This document shows positions 1 through 5,193 of a DNA stretch of 5,193 nucleotides, piece after piece. The DNA comes from Desulfosarcina sp. (GTDB lineage Bacteria; Desulfobacterota; Desulfobacteria; Desulfobacterales; Desulfosarcinaceae). The position numbers were made by a program, and so were the translations under genes. The notes under the pieces were generated by a model, which saw only the letters and a program-made list of their open reading frames with translations, had not been told where the DNA came from and searched no databases. The stretch is taken from contig DAOWNV010000204.1 in the NCBI GenBank assembly GCA_030642405.1, positions 1 through 5,193 of the forward strand, written 5' to 3'. Within the stretch, counting starts at the first letter, position 1, and the number at the start of each line of letters is the position of its first letter.

Positions 1-1347
1 ACCGAACATTTTGATATCCTTACCCATGTTTTTGGCTATCTTATGGGCTTCATAACCTCTTTTCAGCAATCTCTTCGCATAGGGACGGGTCACTTCCAGA
101 AGACTGGCTTCCGATCCCAATATCTTTCCCAGTGCCTCGGTCTGTATGAAGGTTTTAAACAAAAGCAGCAAATTTCGGGGCACTTGAAGGCGGTACCTGA
201 ACACCAGCCGCATCACCTGGTCGTAAACGTCCTTCACCGATATTGTTTTTAACGATCTGCCATAAAAAGGCTCGGCCACCTCTTTTAGATCCGTCCGGAA
301 ACTCTTCAGGTCAACGGTCCGAGGGTCGACCAGTCCGGCGGCCTCGAACGCCTCCATCACCATATCGTAATCGTGTTCGGCAAAACCCAGGAAGAGATGG
401 GCGATCTGCATCATGGTCTCTTCGTCCAGATAGCCTACGATACCGAAGTCAACGAGGCTGACCCGACCGTCAAACAAGACGATGGTATTCCCGGGATGTG
501 GGTCGGCATGAAAAATACCTGCATCCATGAGCTGTCGCGAAAAAGAGCGCAGTCCTATCAGCGCAACTTCTTTCGGGTCTATGCCCTGACGCCTTATTTC
601 ATCAACGTGATCAATCTTGATCCCGTCGATATACTCCATAACAAGGACCGATTTGGATGAAAAATCCCAGTACACTTTGGGAATATGGATTTCGTCGACC
701 TTTTTAAAGCTCCGGGTGAACCGTTCTATGTTGCCGGCTTCGATAAGCATGTCCAGTTCCCGGAAAATGGTACGTTCGAACTCTTTGACCAGATTGACCG
801 CCCCCACAATGCGGCCCAGTTCAAAGGATCGTTCCAATCGTTGGGCGAAATAATACATCACCTGAATATCTTTTCGAATCCGTTTTTCGATGTCGGGACG
901 TATGACCTTGACAGCTACTTTTTCTCCGGTTTTCAGGTGTGCAACGTGAACCTGGGCTACCGAAGCGGCGGCCATGGCCGTTTCCTCAATGCCATCGAAC
1001 AGCTGGTCCAGCGTCTGCCCCGACTCGGACTCGATCAGCCGGCGAATACCATCAAAAGGCACCGGGGCCACCTGGTCCTGCAGTTTGGTCAACTCGTCGA
1101 TATAGTCCGGAGGAAACAGATCGCCACGGGTACTCATGAGCTGACCCAGCTTGATAAAGCTGGGACCCAATTCTTCCAGGGTACGCCGAACACGCGCCGG
1201 ATGGGGAAGCCCCGTTTTGGCGATGGTTCCGCGGCGCCCTTTCAGGCGATCGACGATCTCCCCCATGCCATGTTTCATCAGGACCCGGGAAATCATACCG
1301 AAATGGCGAATACCGCGAATGCGGTTGCTGGAGCGGAGGAATGGCAT
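1..1347 (-). CDS. ubiB: UbiB/AarF (ABC1/ADCK) family atypical kinase-like protein, C-terminus beyond window
   Basis: The minus strand is open from ATG at 1347 to the left edge: 449 codons with no stop. Family proteins are usually about 540-560 residues, so roughly the last 100, where the C-terminal membrane helices normally sit, lie outside. All family signatures are visible: KxGQ motif at residues 66-69 (KLGQ), the alanine-rich loop AAASVAQVH at 126-134 that replaces the usual P-loop, ATP-contacting Lys147 in VAVKV, ExD-type ELD at 197-199, hinge MEY at 237-239, catalytic HADPHPGN at 280-287 and DFG at 300-302. Members act at the inner membrane and support quinone (ubiquinone, sometimes other isoprenoid) biosynthesis or lipid handling; ATPase activity is better supported than protein kinase activity. 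The start is backed by AAGGA six bases upstream and by the TAATG overlap with the zinc-ribbon gene. The quinone served here cannot be told from the sequence. Confidence 0.95.
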   Translation of the reverse strand, partial: MPFLRSSNRIRGIRHFGMISRVLMKHGMGEIVDRLKGRRGTIAKTGLPHPARVRRTLEELGPSFIKLGQLMSTRGDLFPPDYIDELTKLQDQVAPVPFDGIRRLIESESGQTLDQLFDGIEETAMAAASVAQVHVAHLKTGEKVAVKVIRPDIEKRIRKDIQVMYYFAQRLERSFELGRIVGAVNLVKEFERTIFRELDMLIEAGNIERFTRSFKKVDEIHIPKVYWDFSSKSVLVMEYIDGIKIDHVDEIRRQGIDPKEVALIGLRSFSRQLMDAGIFHADPHPGNTIVLFDGRVSLVDFGIVGYLDEETMMQIAHLFLGFAEHDYDMVMEAFEAAGLVDPRTVDLKSFRTDLKEVAEPFYGRSLKTISVKDVYDQVMRLVFRYRLQVPRNLLLLFKTFIQTEALGKILGSEASLLEVTRPYAKRLLKRGYEAHKIAKNMGKDIKMFG

Positions 1348-1583
1348 TACGAATCCTTATCGATTACCCGTGTCCACTTTTTGGGAATTTTTTTCAAAAA
1401 ATACTCATCGGACACATAGCTTTCCACAAAACCGCAATCGATACACACGTAGTTGTCAAGGGCTGCCATGGACGTCAGGCTGATGGGAATGGAGTTGCTT
1501 CCGAAAGGACCGCTTTTCAAAGGCAAATCATCAGGGGTGAAAACATTTTCGGAACCACACTTGGGGCACTTGCCTTGTTTCAT
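1347..1583 (-). CDS. small zinc-ribbon protein, coupled to the UbiB-family gene
   Basis: This 78-residue protein has two CxxC knuckles, CPKC at residues 6-9 and CIDC at 47-50. The second is followed by GFVESYV, a typical zinc-ribbon arrangement that should bind one structural zinc with four cysteines. The 37 residues between the knuckles are rich in Ser, Pro and Gly and probably form a loop or short strands. The C-terminus is basic (KKIPKKW). There is no signal peptide or membrane segment, so it is probably cytoplasmic. The ATG at 1583 was chosen because a strong GGAGGA lies six bases upstream; a longer in-frame reading would need a TTG start at 1685 with no good ribosome site and would run through the promoter. 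The stop codon shares its last A with the UbiB start (TAATG), implying translational coupling. I do not recognise a named family and no function is assigned beyond metal binding. Confidence 0.85.
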   Translation of the reverse strand: MKQGKCPKCGSENVFTPDDLPLKSGPFGSNSIPISLTSMAALDNYVCIDCGFVESYVSDEYFLKKIPKKWTRVIDKDS

Positions 1584-1589
1584 GATTGT

Positions 1590-1595
1590 TCCTCC
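1590..1595 (-). promoter_or_regulatory. strong ribosome binding site of the zinc-ribbon gene
   Basis: On the minus strand GGAGGA is followed by six bases and ATG at 1583. This near-perfect Shine-Dalgarno sequence decides the start in favour of the 78-residue product over the longer in-frame version. Confidence 0.75.
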
Positions 1596-1637
1596 AGGAA
1601 GTGGGGTAGCGGATTGTACAAAAAAGGTATTTATCGT

Positions 1638-1666
1638 GTTATGCCCCAATCCCGTATCAGTGTCAA
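1638..1666 (-). promoter_or_regulatory. candidate sigma70-type promoter for the zinc-ribbon/UbiB pair
   Basis: Read on the minus strand, a perfect -35 TTGACA (1666-1661) is followed by exactly 17 bases and a -10-like CATAAC (1643-1638, four of six consensus positions). Transcription would start near 1631, giving an untranslated leader of about 48 bases that ends in the strong ribosome site. Position, spacing and orientation all fit, but the -10 is imperfect and this is motif-based only. Read-through from the C-S lyase gene upstream remains possible, because no convincing terminator separates them. Confidence 0.45.
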
Positions 1667-1678
1667 CGCAGTAGATGT

Positions 1679-1822
1679 CTTGCAATAACCAACTGGGTCC
1701 GAAATTTGATCCCCGTATTTGCCGCCATATTGGCGATACTTTTATTGGGGGAATCCCTGAAAATGTTTCACCTGGTAGGTATTGGCCTGATATTGTTGGG
1801 TTTTATTTTTTTCAATCGTTAA
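1679..1822 (+). pseudogene. 3' remnant of an EamA/DMT-family transporter gene
   Basis: The plus-strand frame from 1679 to the TAA at 1820-1822 reads as the characteristic C-terminal end of an EamA (drug/metabolite transporter) protein. It contains the segment NLIPVFAAILAILLLGESL, with the family's hallmark N-L-I-P-V-F and L-L-G-E pattern, followed by a last helix FHLVGIGLILLGFIFFNR and then the stop. Only about 45 residues out of the usual ~290 are present, with no start codon or ribosome site. The same frame further upstream (from about 1631) reads as a non-hydrophobic, cysteine-containing stretch unlike a transporter. Short stretches in the other two plus frames (MPQSRISV at 1641-1664; PNPVSVST at about 1646-1669) loosely resemble the family sequence that normally precedes NLIPVF, which hints at frameshift decay, but this is tentative. 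The relic converges on and overlaps the last 11 bases of the C-S lyase gene. It could be chance hydrophobicity, but the motif order argues against that. Confidence 0.62.
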
Positions 1823-3032
1823 TTTCATCTACCGCATGTTTTATTCGCTCCAGTGCATCGGCCAGAATCGACCGAGGGCAGGCAATGTTGATTCGCTCGA
1901 ATCCTATGCCTTCCGGACCGAAAATATATCCATCATCTAAAAAAACCTTTGCCTTGTTAAGCATCAGGTCCCTTAGCTGCCATTGGTCCATACCAAGCCC
2001 TCTACAGTCCAGCCAAACCAGGTAGGTTCCCTCGGGCATTATGACCTTGATTTCAGGAAGATACCTTTTGATATAGTCCGCAAGAAAATCAAGGTTTCCT
2101 TCAATATAAGCAATTACCTGCTCAAGCCACGACTTTCCTTTCCGATAAGCGGTTTCGCAGGCCACCACACCGAACGGATTTGCCCACCCAGCCATATTGC
2201 AACGGTTCAGGGTTTTCACGAATCGCTGCCTTGCCTTTTGGTTGGAAATTATGATGTTGGATGTGTGAAGGCCCGCCAGATTGAATGTCTTGCTCGGCGC
2301 TGTACAGACGATTGTATGATCTGCCACGGCCTGGTTGATGGTTGCCATCGGAATGAACCTATGCCCGCTGAAGATCAAATCTGCATGGATCTCGTCGGAA
2401 AGGATCAAGACGTGATGTTTCAGGCAGATTTCACCAATTCGTTGCAGTTCCTCAAGGGTCCAAACCCTTCCTACCGGGTTGTGGGGGCTGCACAGGATAT
2501 AGAGCTTTGTTGCCGGGTCTGCCGCCTTTTTCTCAAAATCCTTATAATCCATTTCATAGCGGCCGTTTTTAAGAATCAGGCTGCTGGAAACGATCTCGCA
2601 GCCGTTGTTCTCGATGGCTGAGAAAAAAGGGTAGTAGACTGGTCTCTGGATCAACACTTTCTCACCCGGTTTTACAAATGAACGCACGAGGAAATTGACG
2701 GCTGGGACCACACCGGGTGTGGATACGATCCATTTGGGTTCGATTTTCCAGTCGTGACGTTCTTGCATCCAATCGACCACAGCACGGTCGTAGCTATCCG
2801 TTCGAAGGGAATACCCGTATATACCATGCTGTGCCCGCTTCACCAGAGCATCGACCACTGGTTTCGGAGAAGGAAAATCCATGTCGGCCACCCACATGGG
2901 CACAATCCGATCATCACCGAAATAGTCATCGGTGGCGAGCCACTTGGATGGATCGCCTGGGTCCTGAATCACACCCCATTTGGTGGATTGGGTATCTTTG
3001 CGGTTGGTCTCTTTGTCGAAATCATATTTCAT
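1812..3032 (-). CDS. patB: MalY/PatB-type PLP-dependent C-S lyase (cystathionine beta-lyase-like aminotransferase, class I/II)
   Basis: This complete 406-residue protein is close to the usual 385-400 of the family. It is a fold-type I PLP enzyme. Lys248 in APSKTFNLAGL is the expected Schiff-base lysine, Asn185 (SPHNPVGR) and Asp213 (SDEIHADL) contact the cofactor, and Arg380 (FERINIACPR) should bind the substrate carboxylate. The N-terminal WVADMDFPSP (47-56) and GIYGY (70-74) are characteristic of MalY/PatB rather than general aspartate aminotransferases. Family members cleave cystathionine or cysteine C-S bonds in the cytoplasm, giving pyruvate, ammonia and a thiol (homocysteine or sulfide); E. 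coli MalY also represses the maltose regulon. Which substrate is used here cannot be read from sequence. The ATG start has AAGGA eight bases upstream and a good promoter about 76 bases further up. The gene is divergent from the rhomboid operon and upstream of, but 228 bases from, the zinc-ribbon gene. Confidence 0.95.
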   Translation of the reverse strand: MKYDFDKETNRKDTQSTKWGVIQDPGDPSKWLATDDYFGDDRIVPMWVADMDFPSPKPVVDALVKRAQHGIYGYSLRTDSYDRAVVDWMQERHDWKIEPKWIVSTPGVVPAVNFLVRSFVKPGEKVLIQRPVYYPFFSAIENNGCEIVSSSLILKNGRYEMDYKDFEKKAADPATKLYILCSPHNPVGRVWTLEELQRIGEICLKHHVLILSDEIHADLIFSGHRFIPMATINQAVADHTIVCTAPSKTFNLAGLHTSNIIISNQKARQRFVKTLNRCNMAGWANPFGVVACETAYRKGKSWLEQVIAYIEGNLDFLADYIKRYLPEIKVIMPEGTYLVWLDCRGLGMDQWQLRDLMLNKAKVFLDDGYIFGPEGIGFERINIACPRSILADALERIKHAVDEIND

Positions 3033-3107
3033 AGGCTTGTTCCTTTTTTCATCAATTCTTCACACCATCTCCCTTGTTAATCCCAAACAAACCTGATAAT
3101 TTCCTTA

Positions 3108-3135
3108 ATTATAGATAACCGATTGAGAAGATCAA
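3108..3135 (-). promoter_or_regulatory. promoter of the C-S lyase gene
   Basis: On the minus strand TTGATC (3135-3130, four of six -35 positions) is followed by 16 bases and a perfect TATAAT (3113-3108). The expected start of transcription is near 3101, leaving a leader of about 70 bases before the ATG at 3032. The region is AT-rich and lies in the divergent intergenic gap, as expected for a real promoter. Confidence 0.55.
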
Positions 3136-3152
3136 CCAAGAAAGGTTAAAAT
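3123..3152 (+). promoter_or_regulatory. candidate promoter of the rhomboid operon
   Basis: TTGAGA (3123-3128), 18 bases, then TAAAAT (3147-3152) gives four and five consensus matches. A start from here would fall at about 3158-3160, on the ATG itself, making the message nearly leaderless and leaving out the purine-rich AGAAAGG at 3139-3145. An alternative further upstream, TTGTTA (3074-3079), 17 bases, TAATTT (3097-3102), would give a leader of about 50 bases that keeps that ribosome site. The sequence does not decide between them. The -35 lies within two bases of the -35 of the opposing promoter. Confidence 0.3.
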
Positions 3153-3158
3153 AGATAT

Positions 3159-3896
3159 ATGTATCCCCAAGGTCATCGTAAACCCATCGGGTTCGGAACT
3201 TCAATGACACGGGTCGGCAAAACCATACTGGCTATTTATGTATCGGTTTACGTGATCGAACTGATCGGAGAGCGCTGGATGGGGATACCGATTTTTCATT
3301 GGTTGGCCCTCAACCCCATTTCCAGCGGTTCTTTTTACTTATGGCAGGTAGTGACGCATCCATTTATCCATGACCCCGGCGCACCTATCGGCTTTTTGAT
3401 CGACTGCCTGGTCTTCTATTTTTTTGCCGGTACCATCGAATCGGCATTAGGGACTAAGGGCTTTTTAACATTATACGTTATTGCCGCCATCGGTGGAATG
3501 GTTGCATGCCTGGTATTCGGCAGTCTTACCTCTTTTGGCGTTTCCTGCGCAGGCATGATGCCGAGTCTTTTGTCCCTGATCGTTGTTTTCGGGCTTCTTA
3601 CACCCGAGTCCACCATCTTGTTGATGTTCGTCTTGCCCATCAAGGCCAAATATATCAGCTATGGCACCGTTATTGTCACCGCTTTGACCTTTTTGGCCCA
3701 AACCAATGCCCATGGCGCCTATCACCTGGGAGGCATCGGCCTGGCTTGGCTCTACTTCCGACGTCCGACCCAATGGCTCAACCCCGACTGGTGGCGATGG
3801 AAATATTTTTCTCACAGGCAAAAAAGACATCGATCCAAATTTACCGTTATCGACGGCAAAAAAAAGGACCAAGACGACAAGCCCACCATACATTGA
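3159..3896 (+). CDS. rhomboid-family intramembrane serine protease (variant active site)
   Basis: This 245-residue polytopic membrane protein has the rhomboid layout. There is a hydrophobic helix at about 22-37, then LWQVVTHPFIHD (61-72) matching the L1-loop/TM2 entry, and FFAGTIESALGTKGFL (88-103) matching the conserved G-x-x-x-E...G region. The nucleophile is Ser129 in GVSCAG (127-132) and the histidine is His189 in YHLGGIG (188-194). The Ser/His dyad is therefore kept, but the usual GxSG reads GVSC. By alignment from memory with E. coli GlpG, the HxxxN pair (His150/Asn154) becomes Gly78/Asp82. Such proteases cut transmembrane segments within the inner membrane. A basic then acidic cytoplasmic tail of about 45 residues follows the last helix. 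The first ATG has only a distant AGAAAGG (13 bases); Met16 is an alternative start. It is first in a probable three-gene operon, 22 bases before the EEP gene. Substrate and actual activity are unknown. Confidence 0.88.
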   Translation: MYPQGHRKPIGFGTSMTRVGKTILAIYVSVYVIELIGERWMGIPIFHWLALNPISSGSFYLWQVVTHPFIHDPGAPIGFLIDCLVFYFFAGTIESALGTKGFLTLYVIAAIGGMVACLVFGSLTSFGVSCAGMMPSLLSLIVVFGLLTPESTILLMFVLPIKAKYISYGTVIVTALTFLAQTNAHGAYHLGGIGLAWLYFRRPTQWLNPDWWRWKYFSHRQKRHRSKFTVIDGKKKDQDDKPTIH

Positions 3897-3906
3897 GCCT
3901 GATATT

Positions 3907-3921
3907 AGGATGGTACGAATG
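3907..3921 (+). promoter_or_regulatory. ribosome binding site fixing the start of the YafD-like gene
   Basis: AGGA at 3907-3910, eight bases, then ATG at 3919. An ATG at 3910 is also in frame but overlaps the AGGA and has no good site of its own, and the open frame continues far back into the rhomboid gene. The ribosome site therefore sets the N-terminus. Confidence 0.6.
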
Positions 3922-4902
3922 AAAGATGGAAAAACGACCTCACAGGTTGCCGCCTGTGGTGTATTTTGTGATAGCAAAAAAAAACGGCCTCCTTGGTGGG
4001 TTGGTTGTATCCTGGTAATGGTTCTGTTGCTGTTTTCCGGGTGTTTGCGGATTCCCAAAGAAAACTGGATTGTCAGTCACAGGGATACCATCGAAACAGT
4101 TAAACAAGTCGCCGAATGCCCGAATGATTGCCTTAACCGTGACTCGTTATTTCCCGATGATGTGAGCCACGACAAATCGGACAGAAAAAACCGTCACCAA
4201 GAGCTGAGTGCTGACAGCTTCACCATGGTCAGTTGGAATATCTACAAAGGGAAAAAGGAAGGGTGGGCCGAGGATTTCGAAAAAATAACCCGGAATACGG
4301 ATATCCTTGTTCTTCAGGAAGTGTATCTAACCGATAACCTGAAAGAATTGCTCCAACATGCGGGCTACAAGTGGGATATGTCGAAGGCATTTGAATACAA
4401 TGATGTTTCCTCCGGCGTTCTTATTGCAGCCCGAACAACACCCAATTTCACCTGCATGTTTCGGGAAACGGAACCCATAATTCGTATACCGAAAAGCGTT
4501 CTTGTTTCCCGATATCCAATGTCAGGGACGGATCGTGAGCTTTTGGTGGCGAACATCCATGGGATCAATTTTACAATCAATCAAACCGCATTCCAAAAAC
4601 AAATCGACCGCATGGAAAGCATTCTGGCGGACCACCGTGGGCCAATGATTGTTTCAGGCGATTTTAACACCTGGTCCTCCGGGCGCAACGCCTATGTCAA
4701 TGCAATGGTCAAACGGCTTGGACTAACCGCCGTAAAGTTTGGTGAAAATCATCGCTCCCGTTTTTTTGGGTACGATATCGACCATGTTTACTATCGTGGA
4801 TTAAAACCGGGTAGTGCAACGATACCTGTGGTTTCCACCTCCGATCACAACCCTCTTTTTGTTACCTTTAAGTTGGACCCTTCACAAGATGAGAAAAATT
4901 AG
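3919..4902 (+). CDS. YafD-like endonuclease/exonuclease/phosphatase (EEP) family protein with N-terminal lipoprotein or membrane anchor
   Basis: The protein has 327 residues. A basic stretch KKKR (20-23) and a hydrophobic segment (27-39) end in a lipobox-like LLFSGC with Cys42, so it is probably a lipoprotein facing the periplasm or a signal-anchored protein. Residues 43-100 form a polar linker containing CPNDC (67-71). The catalytic domain (about 101-320) shows EEP metal and active-site motifs in order: SWNI (Asn107), LQEV (Glu134), NIHGINF (His214), SGDFNTW (Asp248, Asn250), YDIDHVYYRGL (Asp286, Asp288) and SDHNPL (Asp309, His310). The stretches RETEPIIRIPKSVLV, NIHGINFTI and the final YYRGL closely resemble E. 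coli YafD (UPF0294) as I recall it. EEP enzymes are Mg-dependent phosphodiesterases or phosphatases acting on nucleic acids, phosphoinositides or sphingolipids; the substrate here is unknown. The gene lies 22 bases after the rhomboid gene, and its end overlaps the DUF5329 gene by 14 bases. Confidence 0.9.
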   Translation: MKDGKTTSQVAACGVFCDSKKKRPPWWVGCILVMVLLLFSGCLRIPKENWIVSHRDTIETVKQVAECPNDCLNRDSLFPDDVSHDKSDRKNRHQELSADSFTMVSWNIYKGKKEGWAEDFEKITRNTDILVLQEVYLTDNLKELLQHAGYKWDMSKAFEYNDVSSGVLIAARTTPNFTCMFRETEPIIRIPKSVLVSRYPMSGTDRELLVANIHGINFTINQTAFQKQIDRMESILADHRGPMIVSGDFNTWSSGRNAYVNAMVKRLGLTAVKFGENHRSRFFGYDIDHVYYRGLKPGSATIPVVSTSDHNPLFVTFKLDPSQDEKN

Positions 4903-5193
4903 CCTTGCAGGACTGGCAATTGTTGCCATGGCCTTTTTGTGTTCCATTGTATTCTTACCTTGTTTGTCCCATGCCGGGATGGAAGAGGAGATCGAGCATC
5001 TGTTCAGCTACATTAAAACATCAGGGTGTACGTTTAACCGGAACGATAACATTTATGATGGTGAAGAGGCGGGAGAGCACATTCGAAAAAAATACGCCTA
5101 TGCAAAACGCTGGATAAAAACCACGGAAGATTTCATCCGACACGCCGCGACAAAAAGCAGCATGAGTGGGAAACCGTATCTGGTGACCTGCGA
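4889..5193 (+). CDS. secreted DUF5329-family protein, 3' end beyond window
   Basis: The frame from ATG at 4889 stays open to the right edge: 101 full codons plus two bases. Residues 1-29 form a Sec signal peptide (basic MRK, hydrophobic core, probable cleavage after SHA). The mature part begins with an amphipathic stretch (MEEEIEHLFSYI), then TSGCTFNRND (44-53), EAGEHIRKKY (60-69), TTEDFIRHAATKSSMSGKPY (78-97) and LVTC (98-101). The pattern SGC-x-F-x-RN ... H-x-x-x-KY ... FI-x-x-A-x-KSSMSGKPY-x-V-x-C is what I associate with DUF5329; Cys47 and Cys101 are candidates for a disulfide in the periplasm. Function is unknown for the family. The start lies 14 bases inside the EEP gene, with only a weak GGA 11 bases upstream, suggesting translational coupling. 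An alternative in-frame Met14 would shorten the signal peptide too much. Only a short C-terminal piece, perhaps 20-40 residues, should be missing. Confidence 0.85.
   Translation, partial: MRKISLAGLAIVAMAFLCSIVFLPCLSHAGMEEEIEHLFSYIKTSGCTFNRNDNIYDGEEAGEHIRKKYAYAKRWIKTTEDFIRHAATKSSMSGKPYLVTC

Noticed and set aside
685..1419. 244-codon plus-strand open frame opposite the UbiB gene
   Set aside because: It is antisense to a gene with every UbiB motif intact, has no recognisable domain and arises from the codon bias of the real strand.
1584..1685. N-terminal extension of the zinc-ribbon protein to a TTG at 1685
   Set aside because: It would need a rare start without a ribosome site and would translate through the TTGACA promoter; the internal ATG has GGAGGA at ideal spacing.
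1723..1735. CGCCA-TAT-TGGCG hairpin as a terminator after the C-S lyase gene
   Set aside because: The stem is five pairs with a three-base loop and no T-run follows on either strand; it also lies inside the EamA-like coding relic.
1983..2621. 212-codon plus-strand open frame opposite the C-S lyase gene
   Set aside because: Antisense shadow; the minus-strand product has all PLP-enzyme motifs and a good promoter and ribosome site.
3706..3918. Upstream extension of the YafD-like frame by 71 codons
   Set aside because: The extension lies inside the rhomboid coding sequence and is low-complexity; the ribosome site at 3907-3910 supports the start at 3919.
3471..4058. 195-codon minus-strand open frame across the rhomboid/EEP junction
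   Set aside because: It runs antisense through two well-supported genes, and its Gln/Asp-rich composition resembles no family.
3159..4902. Rhombosortase/GlyGly-CTERM pair
   Set aside because: The neighbouring EEP protein ends in a polar PSQDEKN tail with no C-terminal glycine motif, hydrophobic helix or basic cluster, so it is not a rhombosortase substrate type.
4905..5117. 70-codon plus-strand frame within the DUF5329 gene
   Set aside because: Another frame of the same stretch gives a signal peptide and the DUF5329-like pattern; this one gives nothing recognisable.
1..5193. CRISPR array, insertion sequence, tRNA or other structured RNA
   Set aside because: No regularly spaced repeats, transposase motifs, terminal inverted repeats or tRNA-like cloverleaf were seen on either strand.

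Overview
The window most likely comes from a Gram-negative, proteobacterial-type chromosome of moderate GC. It carries a UbiB-family atypical kinase, a signal-peptide/lipoprotein envelope set, and classical sigma70-like promoter elements. The mixture (UbiB paired with a small zinc ribbon, a MalY/PatB C-S lyase, a rhomboid with a long charged tail) reminds me of Desulfobacterota, but that placement is inference; no rRNA or other phylogenetic marker is present.

Left half, minus strand (1-3032). Reading 5' to 3' on the minus strand: a MalY/PatB-type PLP-dependent C-S lyase (3032-1812); a 228-base spacer; a 78-residue zinc-ribbon protein (1583-1347); and a UbiB/AarF-family protein (1347 to the left edge, C-terminus outside the window). 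The zinc-ribbon stop and the UbiB start share one base (TAATG), so the two are probably translationally coupled. The spacer is not empty. On the plus strand, 1679-1822 encodes the last two hydrophobic segments of an EamA/DMT-type transporter with no intact upstream part, so it looks like a gene relic. A good promoter for the zinc-ribbon/UbiB pair (perfect TTGACA, 17-base spacer, CATAAC) lies at the upstream edge of that relic.

The AT-rich divergent intergenic region (3033-3158) holds a strong minus-strand promoter for the C-S lyase (TATAAT, 16-base spacer, TTGATC) and weaker candidates for the plus-strand genes.

Right half, plus strand (3159-5193). Three closely packed genes look like one operon: a rhomboid-family membrane protease (3159-3896), a YafD-like endonuclease/exonuclease/phosphatase (EEP) protein with a membrane or lipoprotein anchor (3919-4902), and a secreted DUF5329-type protein (4889 to the right edge, partial). 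The gaps are +22 bases and a 14-base overlap. All three products are predicted in or beyond the inner membrane. Their joint role is unknown, and this cassette is the part of the window most worth a comparative-genomics check. No mobile element, CRISPR array, tRNA or rRNA was recognised.
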